Made by a program: the position numbers and the translations under genes. The notes below the pieces were generated by a model. It was given only the letters and a program-made list of their open reading frames with translations, did no database searches and had not been told where the DNA came from. From the NCBI RefSeq assembly GCF_009905375.1, contig NC_133652.1, forward strand, positions 23,117,339-23,181,338: a stretch of DNA of 64,000 nt, in the 5' to 3' direction. Below, piece after piece: positions 50,231 through 62,886 of the stretch. Position 1 is the stretch's first letter. Every line of letters begins with the position of its first letter. This DNA comes from Apium graveolens. Lineage: Eukaryota; Streptophyta; Magnoliopsida; Apiales; Apiaceae.

Positions 50231-53200
50231 ATACTAAATTCAGTATTAAAAGATTTAATACAACCACCTGCTAACAATGGAATTTTTTTTTTTTTAAAAA
50301 AAGAGTAATGTTTCTTGAAGAACGAGTCCTAGAAAAATCAACAGTCAGTTGCTTTTTGTATATGGCGCTCGTGTAGCTGACAAATGCACATATGTACACA
50401 TGTATATTACTGTATGATCTTCATATTGAAATTAACTTATTGTTTAAAACTTTGATTTTGTATAATAAAGTGAAAATTACTTATTTTTTTTCAAATAATA
50501 AAAATTTAGATTTGATCAAATCAGGACAAATCTGTTAATTTTTCTTAATGGAGTATACTAATAACTTGAAATCATTATCAAACATGTTAGAAAATTTATT
50601 AGAAGATATTAAATGTTTACACATTGGATAAATATTCTAAGATAAACATCTTGTCTAGTTTATTGTAAGAAAATAATTAAAAATTAAAATAATTTTGAAC
50701 ATTTATTTTAGGTTTCTAAAAAAATCTTAACTCAGCACATTACTTTAGTTGTAATAATAGGAGCCCGTAGGGATGTCCTATATATAGCATGGGTATCAGT
50801 TCCAATTGAAACTGATGGCCTGTTTAGGCAGAATGGACCCCACTTTCACTTTATGATAACCCCTTGTCCACTTTATACTTTTATAGCAGTCCTGCCATAT
50901 CTCCTGCTAAATTATTATTTTTTTTATAAAAAATTATCAAAACTATTTTTCAAGTCATTATTAAATGTGCATGAATAGATTTCGAGCCGGCATTATCCCC
51001 TCGCCAACTACGATTAGCTAGAGAACTCGAGCTGCTTTGCGAAAAAATGAAAATGTGTTGGCTACAAGTTCTTCAGCAGCCAGTAGATTACTGTAATTGA
51101 AACTAAAAAATATTGAGACTGTAAAACAAAGTATAGTCTGTTTATAATTAGTTTATAAGTCGAAAAATACTAAATTATTGAATTTAGAAATTAGCTACGT
51201 AATGATTCAAATGGTTGTGTGAATGCGGTGGAAATGGTCGAGTGAGGGTAGATAAACAACATGCATTTGATGCAAGCAACTAAAGATAAAGTGTATGGTA
51301 AGTTAAGTTGGCTAAATATACTCTACTCACTCACTGCTCTACTATATATATTTTACCTGTCTTCTATGTCAGGGGTTCTGCAGAAACATGATGCCACACC
51401 AATTCAACTTGTAAACATAAGGTTTTTTTCTACCCCCCCGAATCAGATTCGAGTGCATGAAAAAAATTAGCACCATTACTCAAGGTTGGATTGACAAACT
51501 GAACAAACCAGCTAAGCAAAAAGATCTGCCCAAAAAAAGTGTAGGCCTGCTTTAAAGCTAAATTTGAAATTCCAAACCAGCTACATTATAGCTAAATATG
51601 AAATTAATGACTAATTGGGCTAATGCAACTTATATATTCATTAATCTAACAAAGTTACATTAGCACCGAGCTTCTCACTAATGGTAAAATAAGTCAGGAA
51701 AGCAAAGTACAGAAACTTAGTACTTAGTAGCTACTAGCAAGTGTTTTTAAGCTGCAGGGGAATATTAATCCTGGACTACTGATGATATCATGAAGTTAAC
51801 TCTTTCCACTCATTTTATGTCTTGTCTTGGCTCTGGTCAGTAATGTCCTTGTTAGTTGCATTGTTCATGTAGACAACTTAGATCATTTCCAGCTACAATG
51901 TTGGTTTCAATATTTCAGATCCCTTGTTTAAAACCTTCTTTGCACTTAATAAATAAACGATCGGTGCCTCTATCTCTTCATGCATCTTTTATCCTGCTGG
52001 AATGCTTGACTGAATTAGCCATCAGACACGGAATATTAAAGGCTGAACAATACAGCTTCAGCAAGGTGATTGTACTGATACCGCGCATTTTTGCATACTA
52101 CCTGTGAATCAAAATAGTTCTGTTTACAGAGCATAATCAGGTTCTGTGAATCAAATACTTTTGTTAAATAAGGATGCTAATGTTTAACCTGTCAAGTGTT
52201 TAATACCCTGGAATTTTTGTAAAATGTAAAGGCTACAATTTCTCAAAAATTCTATAGTGCCCTTGTAAAATTTATCTATAAATTCACCCCTACATGCAGG
52301 TAGAACACTTGCATTGTTAAAGAAAGGTAATCAATGTCAAGCTACCTACAAACTTAATATCCTAGCTAATGCAACACTTGCCTTTCTGTAAATGGAATAC
52401 ATGGTATTAAAGAGAAAGGTGGGAAAGCAACCTTAACACATAGCCTGCATTTCATTTCATCTGCAAACTAAGAATTCCAATAAATATACATCTCCTTTCA
52501 GAAGTTAGATTTGTACATTAATATCAGATTTGACCAGAGGAGCTGACAAGAAAGTGATGAGATGTGAGAACAAAGTGTTAGCATCAAATGATCTGTTGAG
52601 ATGAAACTTAAAATTTCATAGAAAAAGAAACAGCTTTGTGAACTAAGAAACTTTAGCCTTTTTATTTGCTCTCAGATTAGCATGTAGAAAAACTAGCCCT
52701 AAGAATCAAGTTTAGTTTTCTGCAAGTAAGATTTTCAACTGAGCAAACAATAGGAGATTATTTATGAAGTTAATAGAATTATATTGTTAGTTAACCATAG
52801 TTGCAGAGTGGTTACAGTTTGCGGTAGAATCACTTTATAACAACAGAAAGTAATCCTGACACTGTGCTCAAATACATGAGATTATTATGTGTCATGTAAT
52901 TTTATGCCAGAAAGTGCTACCACCATGTTTCTTATTTAAACTCAATATCTTTTTTGTATAAAGAATTTAACGGTCCCATTATATTTGATTCATTTCTTGT
53001 TTGATGCATATTTTAAATCCGTGTAATGAAGAAGTTAAATTAAAAATACATGATTATATTATTACTCACACAAATTTTTTACATCCAATCAAAAGATATA
53101 GCATCCATCACGGTAAGTTTTTTTACCAATGCCCCCAACTTTGCTCTGTTCGAAGGATCTTGAAACATCGTCAAGGTAAAAAAAAGAGGGGAAAAGGCGG

Positions 53201-53294
53201 AGAATAAACCAGTAAGGATGTGAAAATTGTTAACTTGGTTTCGGACAATAAAAGGCTAGGCAATTGTTGGCACTCAGCTTTAGACAAGTGCTCA
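50231..53294. other. Intergenic DNA between NRPD1 and the nucleotide-sugar transporter gene
   Basis: About 3 kb containing the NRPD1 promoter side and the transporter 3' flank. No domain-bearing frame, RNA gene or transposon end was recognised; short frames at 51261-51470 and 51856-52107 show no family features. Confidence 0.5.
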
Positions 53295-55964
53295 CTACTC
53301 TTCATGTTCAGCCTCTTCTATAGTTAGTATTGGCCTTTTTTCTTCAGTTAAGACGGGTTTTTCATGCATGCTATTGACATTTGATATTGGAATACGCGAA
53401 GAAGGCTTGTTCGATGGCACCAGCTTCAAGATTATCCCTGTTGAGATGAGGAGTAGCCCTATCCCATGGAGTTCTGTAAGCGGCTTTGTGAAAATCAAAT
53501 ATGATAACAATAAAGTCACAGCCTTTCTTGCAGTTGTTATCTGCATTCCAGTATTGATTCAAACCCATAATTAGTATAAAAACAGTTGAGATGAATAATG
53601 ATACTAGACGAAAGAAGGACTTGGCCTGTATGTCATTTTTGTTAGTACAAAATGCATAGATCTGTAAAGCAAACAGAATATTCATTTGATAACTTTGTGA
53701 TTACTGACCGTACAGTTACCTTGCATAATGGCAAAAAGTTGTAATATTATATATGTACCTAAGAAATCTAACAAAAATATCAAATGCATGGCTTAATCTT
53801 TAATGAGTTTGATGAATACATAAGGACATGTATGTGTAGAGCTTAAAGCGACAAAGATCAAGAGAATGAACTGTTTACCAAGGCAGTGTTGGCAGCCCCA
53901 AATATTGCAATCAGTAATAGAACAGAGACTTGTCCAATGAATGTGGCCATAGCTTCAAACACTAATACTCCGTATACATATGGATGCTGCAACATGTAAA
54001 TGTAAACAAGTCGGTGTTTAATGACTGAACATACTAACACTTTCTGAAGTACATGTCATCGCATACAATTAATTCTCAGAACTTAGTATTGATAAAAGTG
54101 GTTTTGAGCAAGTCCAGCCATTGTGACACAAAAAAGAAAAATGCTTTGATGATATAACAACTAAGCTGTAAAGTCTATCATCTAATTTAAATGGGCACCA
54201 AAGAATAGAATCAAGGTGAAGTCAATGTAGGGTGATGTTATTCGTCTAGAAGAATACTTATTTGCCAGATAATAGCTAAATATACATCAGTTGGACAGAT
54301 TGTTTATGCAATATGAAAATATCTCATTGCAAAACTGTATTTTCAAACACGATTCTGTTGGTGGATTTGTAGAATTATAAAGTAGGCATTCAATGACTCC
54401 AATATATTTCAGATAAACATTACATTTGATTTGCTACCAAAGTGATTCTCATTCAAAACAGGATACACACCTTGTTACGAGTACTAAGGCAATAAATAGA
54501 AATTTAAGATGTCGTGATCACTGAATCTTTTACCTGAGAACAAGACTTCCAGGCTGTGAACAATTCTCCAGTTAGAATCATGGGCGGAACTAGGAAGGGC
54601 AACCCAACCACTGTTGAACAAAATAACATCTCCTTCTGCAAATTTATAAGCACACAAGTCAGACAGGAATATTCATTTCAGGTAAATGCATCACACCTAG
54701 AACATCACCACCAAATGTTTGACCAACATTACCTGTGTGGTTTCAGGATTCATGGTAAAAATTGCTTCTTGCAGATTCCCCAGGAATGCATCCATTATGA
54801 GAGCACTAGATACCATCACAACACCAATGACACTGAAATTAGGAGACGTATTGGCATCCGCTAACGTGAAGATGATCAAACCAACAACTAGAAGGAGGGC
54901 AGAGATATATTCACGGAGCGGGTACTTTCTTCTCAAACCAGGAATAAAAGCACCCATCACCATTACAGGAAGTACCTATAGTAGCCCCATTCGGGGGGAA
55001 AAACAACCGTACTAAAATTTGCATTTCTGTCGTTACATTAATGAATGATTAATACTGAATAAAGACACCAAGAACTTAAATCTAAAATCATCAACATAAA
55101 TATAAGGAGAAACATATACATGGTTGAAAAATGAAGGTTACCTTTGTGGATTTAAACATAATCTGCGCTGGATAATTAAGAAACGCTAAAGACCCTTTTG
55201 TTAATCCATGAGATCCCATTAAAACAGCAGAGAGCTTAACATATGTTCTCCATGGGTTCACCATTTGCTTGGGGGTGAACCCCTGCGCGTATAACAACAA
55301 TATGTATACAAAGCCTTGTACGAAAGTAAAATACCACCCATAGCTGAAATCCAATTAAAAATGTTTCTTAACAATCAAAATCAAACATATAAAATACATA
55401 ATACGTTAGGGGAAAAAGATAAGACATTAACACACCTAAATTGTAGTCTATTGTATACATATTCCTGCAGAAAAAAAAAAGAAAGAAAACCAACATCACT
55501 ACTTTGAAACAAGAAATACACTACTTCGTTTAAGTGAAGTTTGATATAAAATTTAACATTTTACTATGAAAATTGTAACCAAACCAGTGAAGAAGATACA
55601 ATTTTCAACCTATTTGTTCCTTGTCTAACCTAATTTCACATAACAATATATCAATATTTCAAGATACTAATGGTATTTATAACCGCCATTATGGAAGCAT
55701 TTCTTATCACCTCAAAACGGTCTGCGTACGTCTCACTCTTCATATCACTGTCCTCTGCCCTACACTAGCTACCACATGGGATTAATTATGTGTAATTACT
55801 GATACTGTATACGGAAGGAAAGATAAGAAGCAAACCTCGCAAATGCCATTAACGAGATAACCAAAGAAGAAGCCTGAAGAGCAGATAAGAAATTGCTGCC
55901 ATGTGGGTCTATCAGAAAGCGAAATCCAAAACAGATACCTGGCTTGATCTTCATTGCTCCTCAT
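53295..55964 (-). CDS. UDP-galactose/UDP-glucose transporter, SLC35B family (UTR2-like)
   Basis: Seven exons join in frame to 352 residues: 55964-55836, 55464-55436, 55343-55142, 54975-54733, 54635-54534, 53986-53879 and 53540-53295. The first ATG gives [20 protein letters not shown], then about ten hydrophobic segments, the first being [19 protein letters not shown]. Family marks: [27 protein letters not shown] before exon 4, [37 protein letters not shown] and [20 protein letters not shown]. The C-terminus is hydrophilic and acidic (EEAEHEE). Relatives (Arabidopsis UTR2/UTR4) are ER/Golgi nucleotide-sugar antiporters; animal homologs carry PAPS, so the exact substrate is not settled by sequence. 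No lesion was seen. Confidence 0.93.
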
Positions 55965-56825
55965 CTTGATTTCGAATCCCCGATCACTTGATCAAATTTT
56001 TATAATGTAAATCGAATCGGCTCTTCAGATGTTAAATATATGGAGAAATGAATCAGTGTGGGAAGTGGTTTATTACATTAACATTACATGCAAACTAAAA
56101 GAATCTAGAAATGAGTAAACTCATGCAACAATGTCTTTGTTCTCCTTTATACAAATTATATTATATGTAAATACAAATACTTTTATTAAAATAAATTTAC
56201 ACACATTGTATATACAGATAGATGTAGATGAGTGAGATTAGTTTGGTAGGGTGAAGGGTGGAGATTTGAAGAGGGAAAGAGAGGAAAATTTGGCATATTT
56301 TTCTGAGCAGGCAGCAAGTGTATAATTCATGTGTTTGGTTTCAAAAGAGGATCGAACAAGAGTTGCCTCCCCTCGATATACAAACCTTTGATATACCCAT
56401 TTTTGTAGGATTTATTTTTGTGATATAATGCTTTCTTTTTAATCTCACGAAACAAAATGTTTCCAAAAAAAAAAAATTCTTTTCGTAAAATTATTTGGAA
56501 CATTTAAACTATTCAAGTTCAAAATTGATGTTCTAAGAACACTTCCAATAGTTTTAAAAAATCATTTGGTGTCGTAAGAACATCTCCCATATTTCATTTA
56601 ATTTTTTAATTATCTCTTTCTTCCATATCAATTTTGACACTATTTTTTCACAAAACACTTCAATGGTTGACATCCATAGATACCAATTTCAATAAAATGA
56701 CAAAAAATATGTGTAATACAAATAAATTAGAAATATAATAATTTATTAATTATTGAGAACACAAATAAAATTATTATAATAGTTTATTCACCATTGGAAC
56801 CACAAATGAAGTTGGTTATGAGATG
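55965..56825. other. Upstream region of the nucleotide-sugar transporter gene
   Basis: Leader and promoter-side DNA of the minus-strand gene ending at 55964, becoming AT-rich beyond 56400. Nothing else was recognised. Confidence 0.5.
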
Positions 56826-57600
56826 TCAACTAGGCTTCTCGGCGGGAAAAATGGGGAGCCTGCCTCAACCCGACACTAAATTTGGGCGCCCCGCCCCACT
56901 CAAATGGGGAATGAGACAGGGACAAAAATCAAAATTTTAACCCGTTTAAATATGGGACATGTATGGTATATATATGATCCCCACGGAGAAAGCCCGTCCG
57001 CCCTGAATATAATATCATATATATTTATTATAATATGATATACTCACTCTATCTAGTTTTTCTTATCCATCAATCTAAACCCATTTTTTATTCCATTAAA
57101 TCAAACAAAAGGATAAGTGCCATAATACAAAACTAAAACAATAATTTTTACCTTTTATCAACCTTTTACTTACTTTTTATTCACCAGTGTTTACCAAATT
57201 TATTAAACTGGACAATTATTCTGGGACAGAGAAAAATGGTAATAGTGGTTAATAAAATCCGGACGGAGAGAGTAATATTTTATAGAGTGTAATATAATAT
57301 ATTTATTGTATAAAATAAAATATATTTTGTTTGTTTTTCATTATATATATTATAATAAAAATATTAAATACTTAATTTAAAATTAAGTATATATAATATA
57401 TATTAATAATAAACTTTTTATCAATTTTTTTTAAAATAATTATTAAATGGGGTGACGGGGCGGGGTTGGGACTGTGTTTTACCCCGTGGGGCGGGGATGG
57501 GGATACATTACAAATTCCCGCGGAAAATAGGTTGGGTATGCGGGCCGGGTATGAGAATTGTAATCTCTGCCCCGAACCCGCCTCATTGAAAACCCTAATG
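56826..57600. repeat. GGGGCGGGG-rich interspersed repeat, split by a Stowaway-like MITE
   Basis: The left part (56826-57010) carries 'aatggggagcctgcctcaac' and 'gccccgccccactc'. The right part (57445-57600) carries the complementary sense 'gggcggggatggggat' and 'ccccgaacccgcctc'. The AT-rich middle (57010-57445) contains a MITE. Similar G-rich repeats are widespread in plant genomes; I cannot assign a family. Confidence 0.5.
57043..57272. mobile_element. Stowaway-like MITE, 230 bp
   Basis: Flanked by TA (57041-57042 and 57273-57274). The left end 'ctcactctatctag' and the right end 'ccggacggagagag' are diverged inverted copies of the Stowaway terminus. It lies inside the G-rich repeat. Confidence 0.6.
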
Positions 57601-58550
57601 TTAATTTTTAGCACACCAAGTTGGCATCCCAACAACTACAATGAAGTGCTAACAAGGGTGGTAAACCACGTCATGCCACATGGCATTGGCACCCCTCTCG
57701 GCACCCATAGTTGGAGTTACTCTAAAAGTCACCAGAATTGGTCAAGTGTTCGAGTACTCGGATTGCACGGATATTGAAAACAAGTTTTTGAGAAATTGAT
57801 GGATATCGGATCTTGAAAATGCAAGCAATTAAATTGGTTCCTGAATTCCTTAATCTTGGTATTAATATGTATAATAAATGATAAATGATATTGAAACTAT
57901 TATTAATAGATCGGTTGTTCTATAGTATGATTGGTTCATATTGATGCTTAATAATGATAAACCTCCCTACATACACAAAATCTCCAACAATCAAAATGAG
58001 TTAATTTAAGAATTTTTAGTACTTAGCATGTGCCATATGTCTGTGAGCACACACAAGAAAAATCAGATATGTGAAGCATCAAAGTTTTTCTTTTTGAAAC
58101 ATCTATATAATCTTAATGTGTACTTCTTAATTTACCCGATGGGTAAATTTTTTACCCATGACTTTTATCCCATATAATTTCATAGATCCATAGACTATCC
58201 ATCACATTACCCATTTTCATATCAAGTTGTTATTTTTCAAATTTCAAAATTGATATCTTTGAAAACACCTTCATTAACTATTTTATGCATGATTTATTCA
58301 TGTCTGTTACATTCATTACTCTCTCCGTTCTAATCATCATCAACACCGACTCATTCACGGAGACACAGCCTGTATACCTAATTTGATAAACTCTAAGATA
58401 TGCGTCTTTCATTCTGCAAAATCAGGCCAGACATCATCGATTTGTATTGAAGTAAAATGGAATTTGAAGGTACGTGTTGCAGTCTCATTACTCAGGCCGT
58501 CTCTTGATGTTCGTAATATATTACAAAATTAGTCTTGACATTTTCTGGCC
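57601..58550. other. AT-rich DNA without recognised features
   Basis: No gene or transposon end was identified; a short match to 'actctctccgttct' near 58318 has no partner. Confidence 0.4.
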
Positions 58551-58557
58551 TTCACAG

Positions 58558-60890
58558 GTGCTAAACGTCGTGTGCGTGGACGTAATATCAAAATTGTTCT
58601 CCAACAGTCTTCTGATGCAGAGAAGAACGGTATCATCTATGTTTTAGGTTTATTAGGTTTACAAATATATATATTCATGTTAATCCTGATTTAGTAAGAA
58701 CATAGGTAAAAAGTGTCGCGTACGTGAAAAGAATGTCAATATCGTGCTTTCGGAAACTAAAAATTATGAAACACCTATCAGTCGATCAAATACTCTGGAT
58801 CATGTTCCATGTAAGTCTGCAAAACCAGCGTTGATCATTTTTTTGTGTTTATATTGAAGCGTTATATACAAATCCAGACTAATTCTAATTATTTTTATTG
58901 TTCTTAGTGAGTCATGGATCTCATAAGGCGATGCACGATTTTGCTAATGACAAAAAAATTGTAATTCATATTGTACTCCAACTATAAAATCACTTTTTAA
59001 TTTATCTTACAAGATACCACCGCCGAATGTTATTCGCAACTCACATCTTATGGGTTACATAGTCAGGTTTCTATACCAGGTTATTGATTTAAATGTTTTA
59101 TATTCATCCTTTGTTGAGACTAAAGAATTGCATGAATAAATAAATCATTAGCATGTTACAATGTGAGTAATGTATGGCCATCTACCAAAATTGCGTTGCC
59201 TAATCACCTTACTGTAAGAATTGACCCAATAAGTACATCATTAGGTAATTTTAAACCTTTATCCATCACCAAATTTAATCAAAATTTGATGTTTTACACT
59301 ATGTGTAACTGGATATTGCAAAATCAGGAAATTGTCGACAATCAACTACGCTGGCAAGTGACCAAGATTTGGGTGTCTTAACTCAAATACCTTGATCAAG
59401 TACAATACTACTATGTATCAGGATGAGTACTTTTAGAATATTTTAAAACACATAACTTGATTTAATCTATAATTTTGCTTTTCTGATGTAACTAAAATGT
59501 GTACAGTTAGGGTTTGAGGGAAACATTTGAACAAAGAAAACCACATAATTTTTCGTAGTACGTTACCAAATCGGAAAACCAGTCAAATGACATCTACATC
59601 TACTCTTGTTAAAATTTCAGCCTTGACAAACAATTCTCAAGTTTCAGGTTTTTCCAATCCAATTTCAGATGGTTTTACTAAATTTGGACGATAGTTATCA
59701 GCTGAAATTTACAATATGGTATATTGACATGGTTATTATCTACAGAATCCTAGGACTCAATTTCATCATCGACTGTCGACCATTCCACTATCAGACGGAA
59801 TCTCAGCCTTGACAAATAAATCTCAAGTTACAGGTCTGTCCAATCTAATTTCAAATGGTTTTACTTAATTTGGTAGATAGTCATCAGCTGAAATTTAATC
59901 AGAAGAATATTGACATGCTTAGTATCTATAGGTGTGCATTCACTTTCTGACTCTCCGCGGAATCCTACAACTCTATTTCAGCGTCGACTGCCAACCATTC
60001 CACTATCAGGTAATTTTTTTATTTTATATCCTATATTAAATTTAATACCTGAGATATGTCAAGTAAAAATAATCCGTACTGACGATGGAGCATTATCATA
60101 CACTCAATGTATCAACTTTTCCCATCCTTGGGAAGTTTTCAACATTCATCTCTTCCGACAAATAACCGGTATTTGGGCGTAGTACTCCAAATCCTCGTAT
60201 CAAGTACACGTGATTTATAATTATGTGCTTTTGGAATTCGTATACAAATAAAATTGCATTAAGTGCAATTTTTTAACTTTCATGATACAGCAATAACCCA
60301 TACAATTAGCACTCGAGGGAAAAAACTCAACAAGGAAAATCACAGAGTTTTCTAGAGTACATTAGAAAATTTGAGAAATAGTCAAATTGCATCACCATCA
60401 ACTCTTGTTAAGAAATCAACCACTAAAAGTGTTGTAAATCAGAATTCAGGTTTTACTTATCCATTTTTTACCTTGTTGTAGATCATGCATTATCTCAAAT
60501 ATCCGTAACCTATACACAAATCATATTATGTGATTTTCTAAAAATTCTAAAAATGCAAAACAGAAAATAAACCGAGTAATACAATGAGTGGTGATTCGAA
60601 TGGGAGTGGAAAAAGTATATTTATGTACTCCGTACTTGTAACACGTCTTCCACTCATACATAAACGACCTATTGCGACCATAGTTTCAGCAGAAGCTTCT
60701 AGAGAATGTCCATAAACAAAAAAATGCGGCAGGATTTCTTCGTGCCCTTCATCTTTTGATACTTTAAAGGTAAATAGTACTTTTGAACCCGATGAAAGTT
60801 TTGGAAGCAAAAGTTTATTGAATGCTTTTAACAATGTCCGGGACAATTATATTAGTGACAGTGATACGACATGTGGAGGTACAATAAAAT
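58558..60890 (+). pseudogene. Decayed upstream exons of a Helitron-encoded protein
   Basis: Short exon-like blocks with splice-like borders: one at about 58560-58630 (AKRRVRGRNIKIVLQQSSDAEKN), a related one at about 58708-58810 (KKCRVREKNVNIVLSET) and one at about 60770-60880 that reads into the helicase-like block across a plausible intron (STFEPDESFGSKSLLNAFNN). The basic K/R-R-V-R blocks look duplicated from each other. Repeats of P/S-rich sequence (RRLPTIPLSG, RLSTIPLSD) lie between. This resembles the variable N-terminal part of plant Helitron Rep-helicase genes but is too decayed for firm exon calls. Confidence 0.4.
59617..60009 (+). repeat. Imperfect tandem duplication, ~186 and ~207 bp
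   Basis: Unit 1 starts 'tcagccttgacaaacaa' at 59617 and unit 2 'tcagccttgacaaataa' at 59803. Both contain 'caatNNaatttcaNatggtt', 'atcagctgaaattta' and end 'ccattccactatcag'. The flanks 59330-59616 and 60155-60420 are also loosely alike ('ccaagatttgggtgtcttaa' against 'ccggtatttgggcgtagtac'), so an older duplication of ~0.8 kb may enclose it. Confidence 0.65.
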
Positions 60891-60966
60891 GTGGTATTTT
60901 TTATTATTGTCAAACATGCATAAAATAAATGGAGTAAACTCAAATTCATTTAAATTTTTTTAATAG

Positions 60967-62130
60967 GTGATTTTGAAGAACTTGATGACGAATTTGAAAC
61001 AACTACTGAAGATATGTGGAGTCTGTACATGGATCTTGGAGCTCCAGATAAAATTTGTACAAAGTGTGATGCTATAACGTGGAATCAAGAAAAGAACAAC
61101 AAAAGTGCACACAGGAAGACACCGACATTTTCTCTGTGTTATAAAAAAGTCCAGTTATGACTTGAAAAGGAAAAGCCTCATTCTGAACCTCTGGCAACTC
61201 TTCTAACCCGTGGCCATCATTTCAGGCATTTTAAGCTGAACATTAGAATGTATAACTGTATGTTTGAAATGACTTCTACTGGTGGTAAAATTGACCATAA
61301 AATCAATTGAGGTGGTGCTCCTTACTGTTTCAAGGTTAAATGTGTGAATTACCACAATATCAGAAGCTTTATTCCGCCTCATGGTGAATCTCCAAAGTTA
61401 ATCTAGCTCTACATATACGATACGAAAGATGAAATTAACAATAGAATAAATGCAATAAATGGAGCCAACGATGTTGTGAATTAAGAAATTGTGGAGTCAT
61501 TGTTGAACATGTTAAACGAGACTAATCGTTTGGTTCACGGTTTTCGTACGGCTAGATAAATGGTCAAGCAAAATGAAGTAGACGAATTTAGATTGGTTCT
61601 TAGATATCTTCTGTTTCAGCAAGTGGGAGACCGAACCATATCAGTCCATCGAATGAGGTTGCAGTACTAATTGTTACAGACGATTATACTAAGGGTTATC
61701 GGGATACTATAGTCCACTCAAGAGTTAATGGAATACAGAGGATTTTTGAAACCGGTCATTGGTTTATGCAGCTACAGTATCCACTTCTTTTTCCACATGG
61801 ATACATTGGGTTCTACCTTGAAATCCCGCTAAACAAACCACTTAATCGAGCTCCTAAACCTAAGAAAAGTACGGAGGATGAAGATCTAGATGGAAGAGGA
61901 CCTCGAGATTTTATCACAATGAGTGAGTTTTACAATTATGAACTAATGATACGTTGCGCAGAAGGTAAATTTTACGAATACCATAACTTGCTTTTATTAA
62001 AAACTAATTATATTATACACGCCTCATCTTAAAATATGTCAAATAAAACAGGTTTGACGCCTCATCTTTGGCGGAAGTTTATGGCAAAAGTACGTGGTAG
62101 ATGCTTTTACAGCAATTGAGCAGTATAGGT
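60967..62130 (+). pseudogene. Helitron helicase-like N-terminal region, decayed
   Basis: The frame carries typical Helitron protein marks in order: a CxxC block (ICTKCDAITW), FSLCYKKVQL, FEMTSTGGKIDHKIN, YHNIRSFIPPHGESPKL, LYIYDTKDEINNRI, NRLVHGFRTAR, then DTIVHSRVNGIQRIFETGHW, MQLQYPLLFPHGYIGF and finally GGSLWQKYVVDAFTAIEQYRLD. This is the Helitron_like_N region upstream of Rep and helicase domains. Breaks seen: in-frame stops at 61158, 61308, 61404, 61482 and 61557, a frame change near 61615 and another between 61965 and 62070. The Rep and Pif1 helicase parts are absent. Element ends were not found, so this is a fragment of an old autonomous Helitron. Confidence 0.85.
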
Positions 62131-62159
62131 TGGATTTAGTTTTATTCTAAAAACATATT

Positions 62160-62561
62160 TTCAGCTTCTCTTTTTTTTACATTTTTTAATAAGTATGCTA
62201 ATTGCTGAAAGCACAAAGAAATATTATTTTGTTGGGGAAACTCACGATTTTTTGTTGATACGGTTCTGCTAAATTATGGATAAATTATGGGTAGTCGTTT
62301 TTATGGATTTCGATCGTGTATATCAATTTCATCTATTATTGGCAAAGCATTTATCGTTTATCAATAGTATCTTAAAATAATTTTACTTTATATCTGAAGT
62401 ACTATCTTTTATTATTTGACTGGTTATCTATAATATTAATATCTTAAAATAATTTTACTTGATATATAAAATACTATCTTTAATTATTTGACTGGTTATT
62501 TATATTTTTAATATGTGATATTTTTCCTTCATGGACTATATTTTCTAAATTAGTCGTGTAG

Positions 62562-62607
<46 letters not shown>

Positions 62608-62886
62608 TTTAATAAATTATATCACAAAAGCAAAATTGGGTATAACATATTATACTTAATGATAAAACATCACAAGATTAGACAACCAATTATAACCAAC
62701 CAGTTTCAATAAATTAAGCCTGAGATCGTTAAATCCAAAGTATACATGGCACTGATTAAATTACATTGATAATCCAACACAAGAATCAAAATTCAGTCTA
62801 TGGAGATCAGATTCCAACTTAATGCCATTTCAACACAAAATAAAATCCAAATCCAATTATCATTGCTTTAACATTTATGATAGTCT
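62160..62886. other. AT-rich DNA between the Helitron relic and the B3 gene
   Basis: Contains a (AT)n run and the 3' flank of the B3 gene. A ~60-bp unit ('atcttaaaataattttactt' ... 'ttgactggttat') is repeated in tandem at about 62370-62510. No gene. Confidence 0.5.
62564..62605. repeat. (AT)n microsatellite
   Basis: About 21 uninterrupted AT units. Confidence 0.95.
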
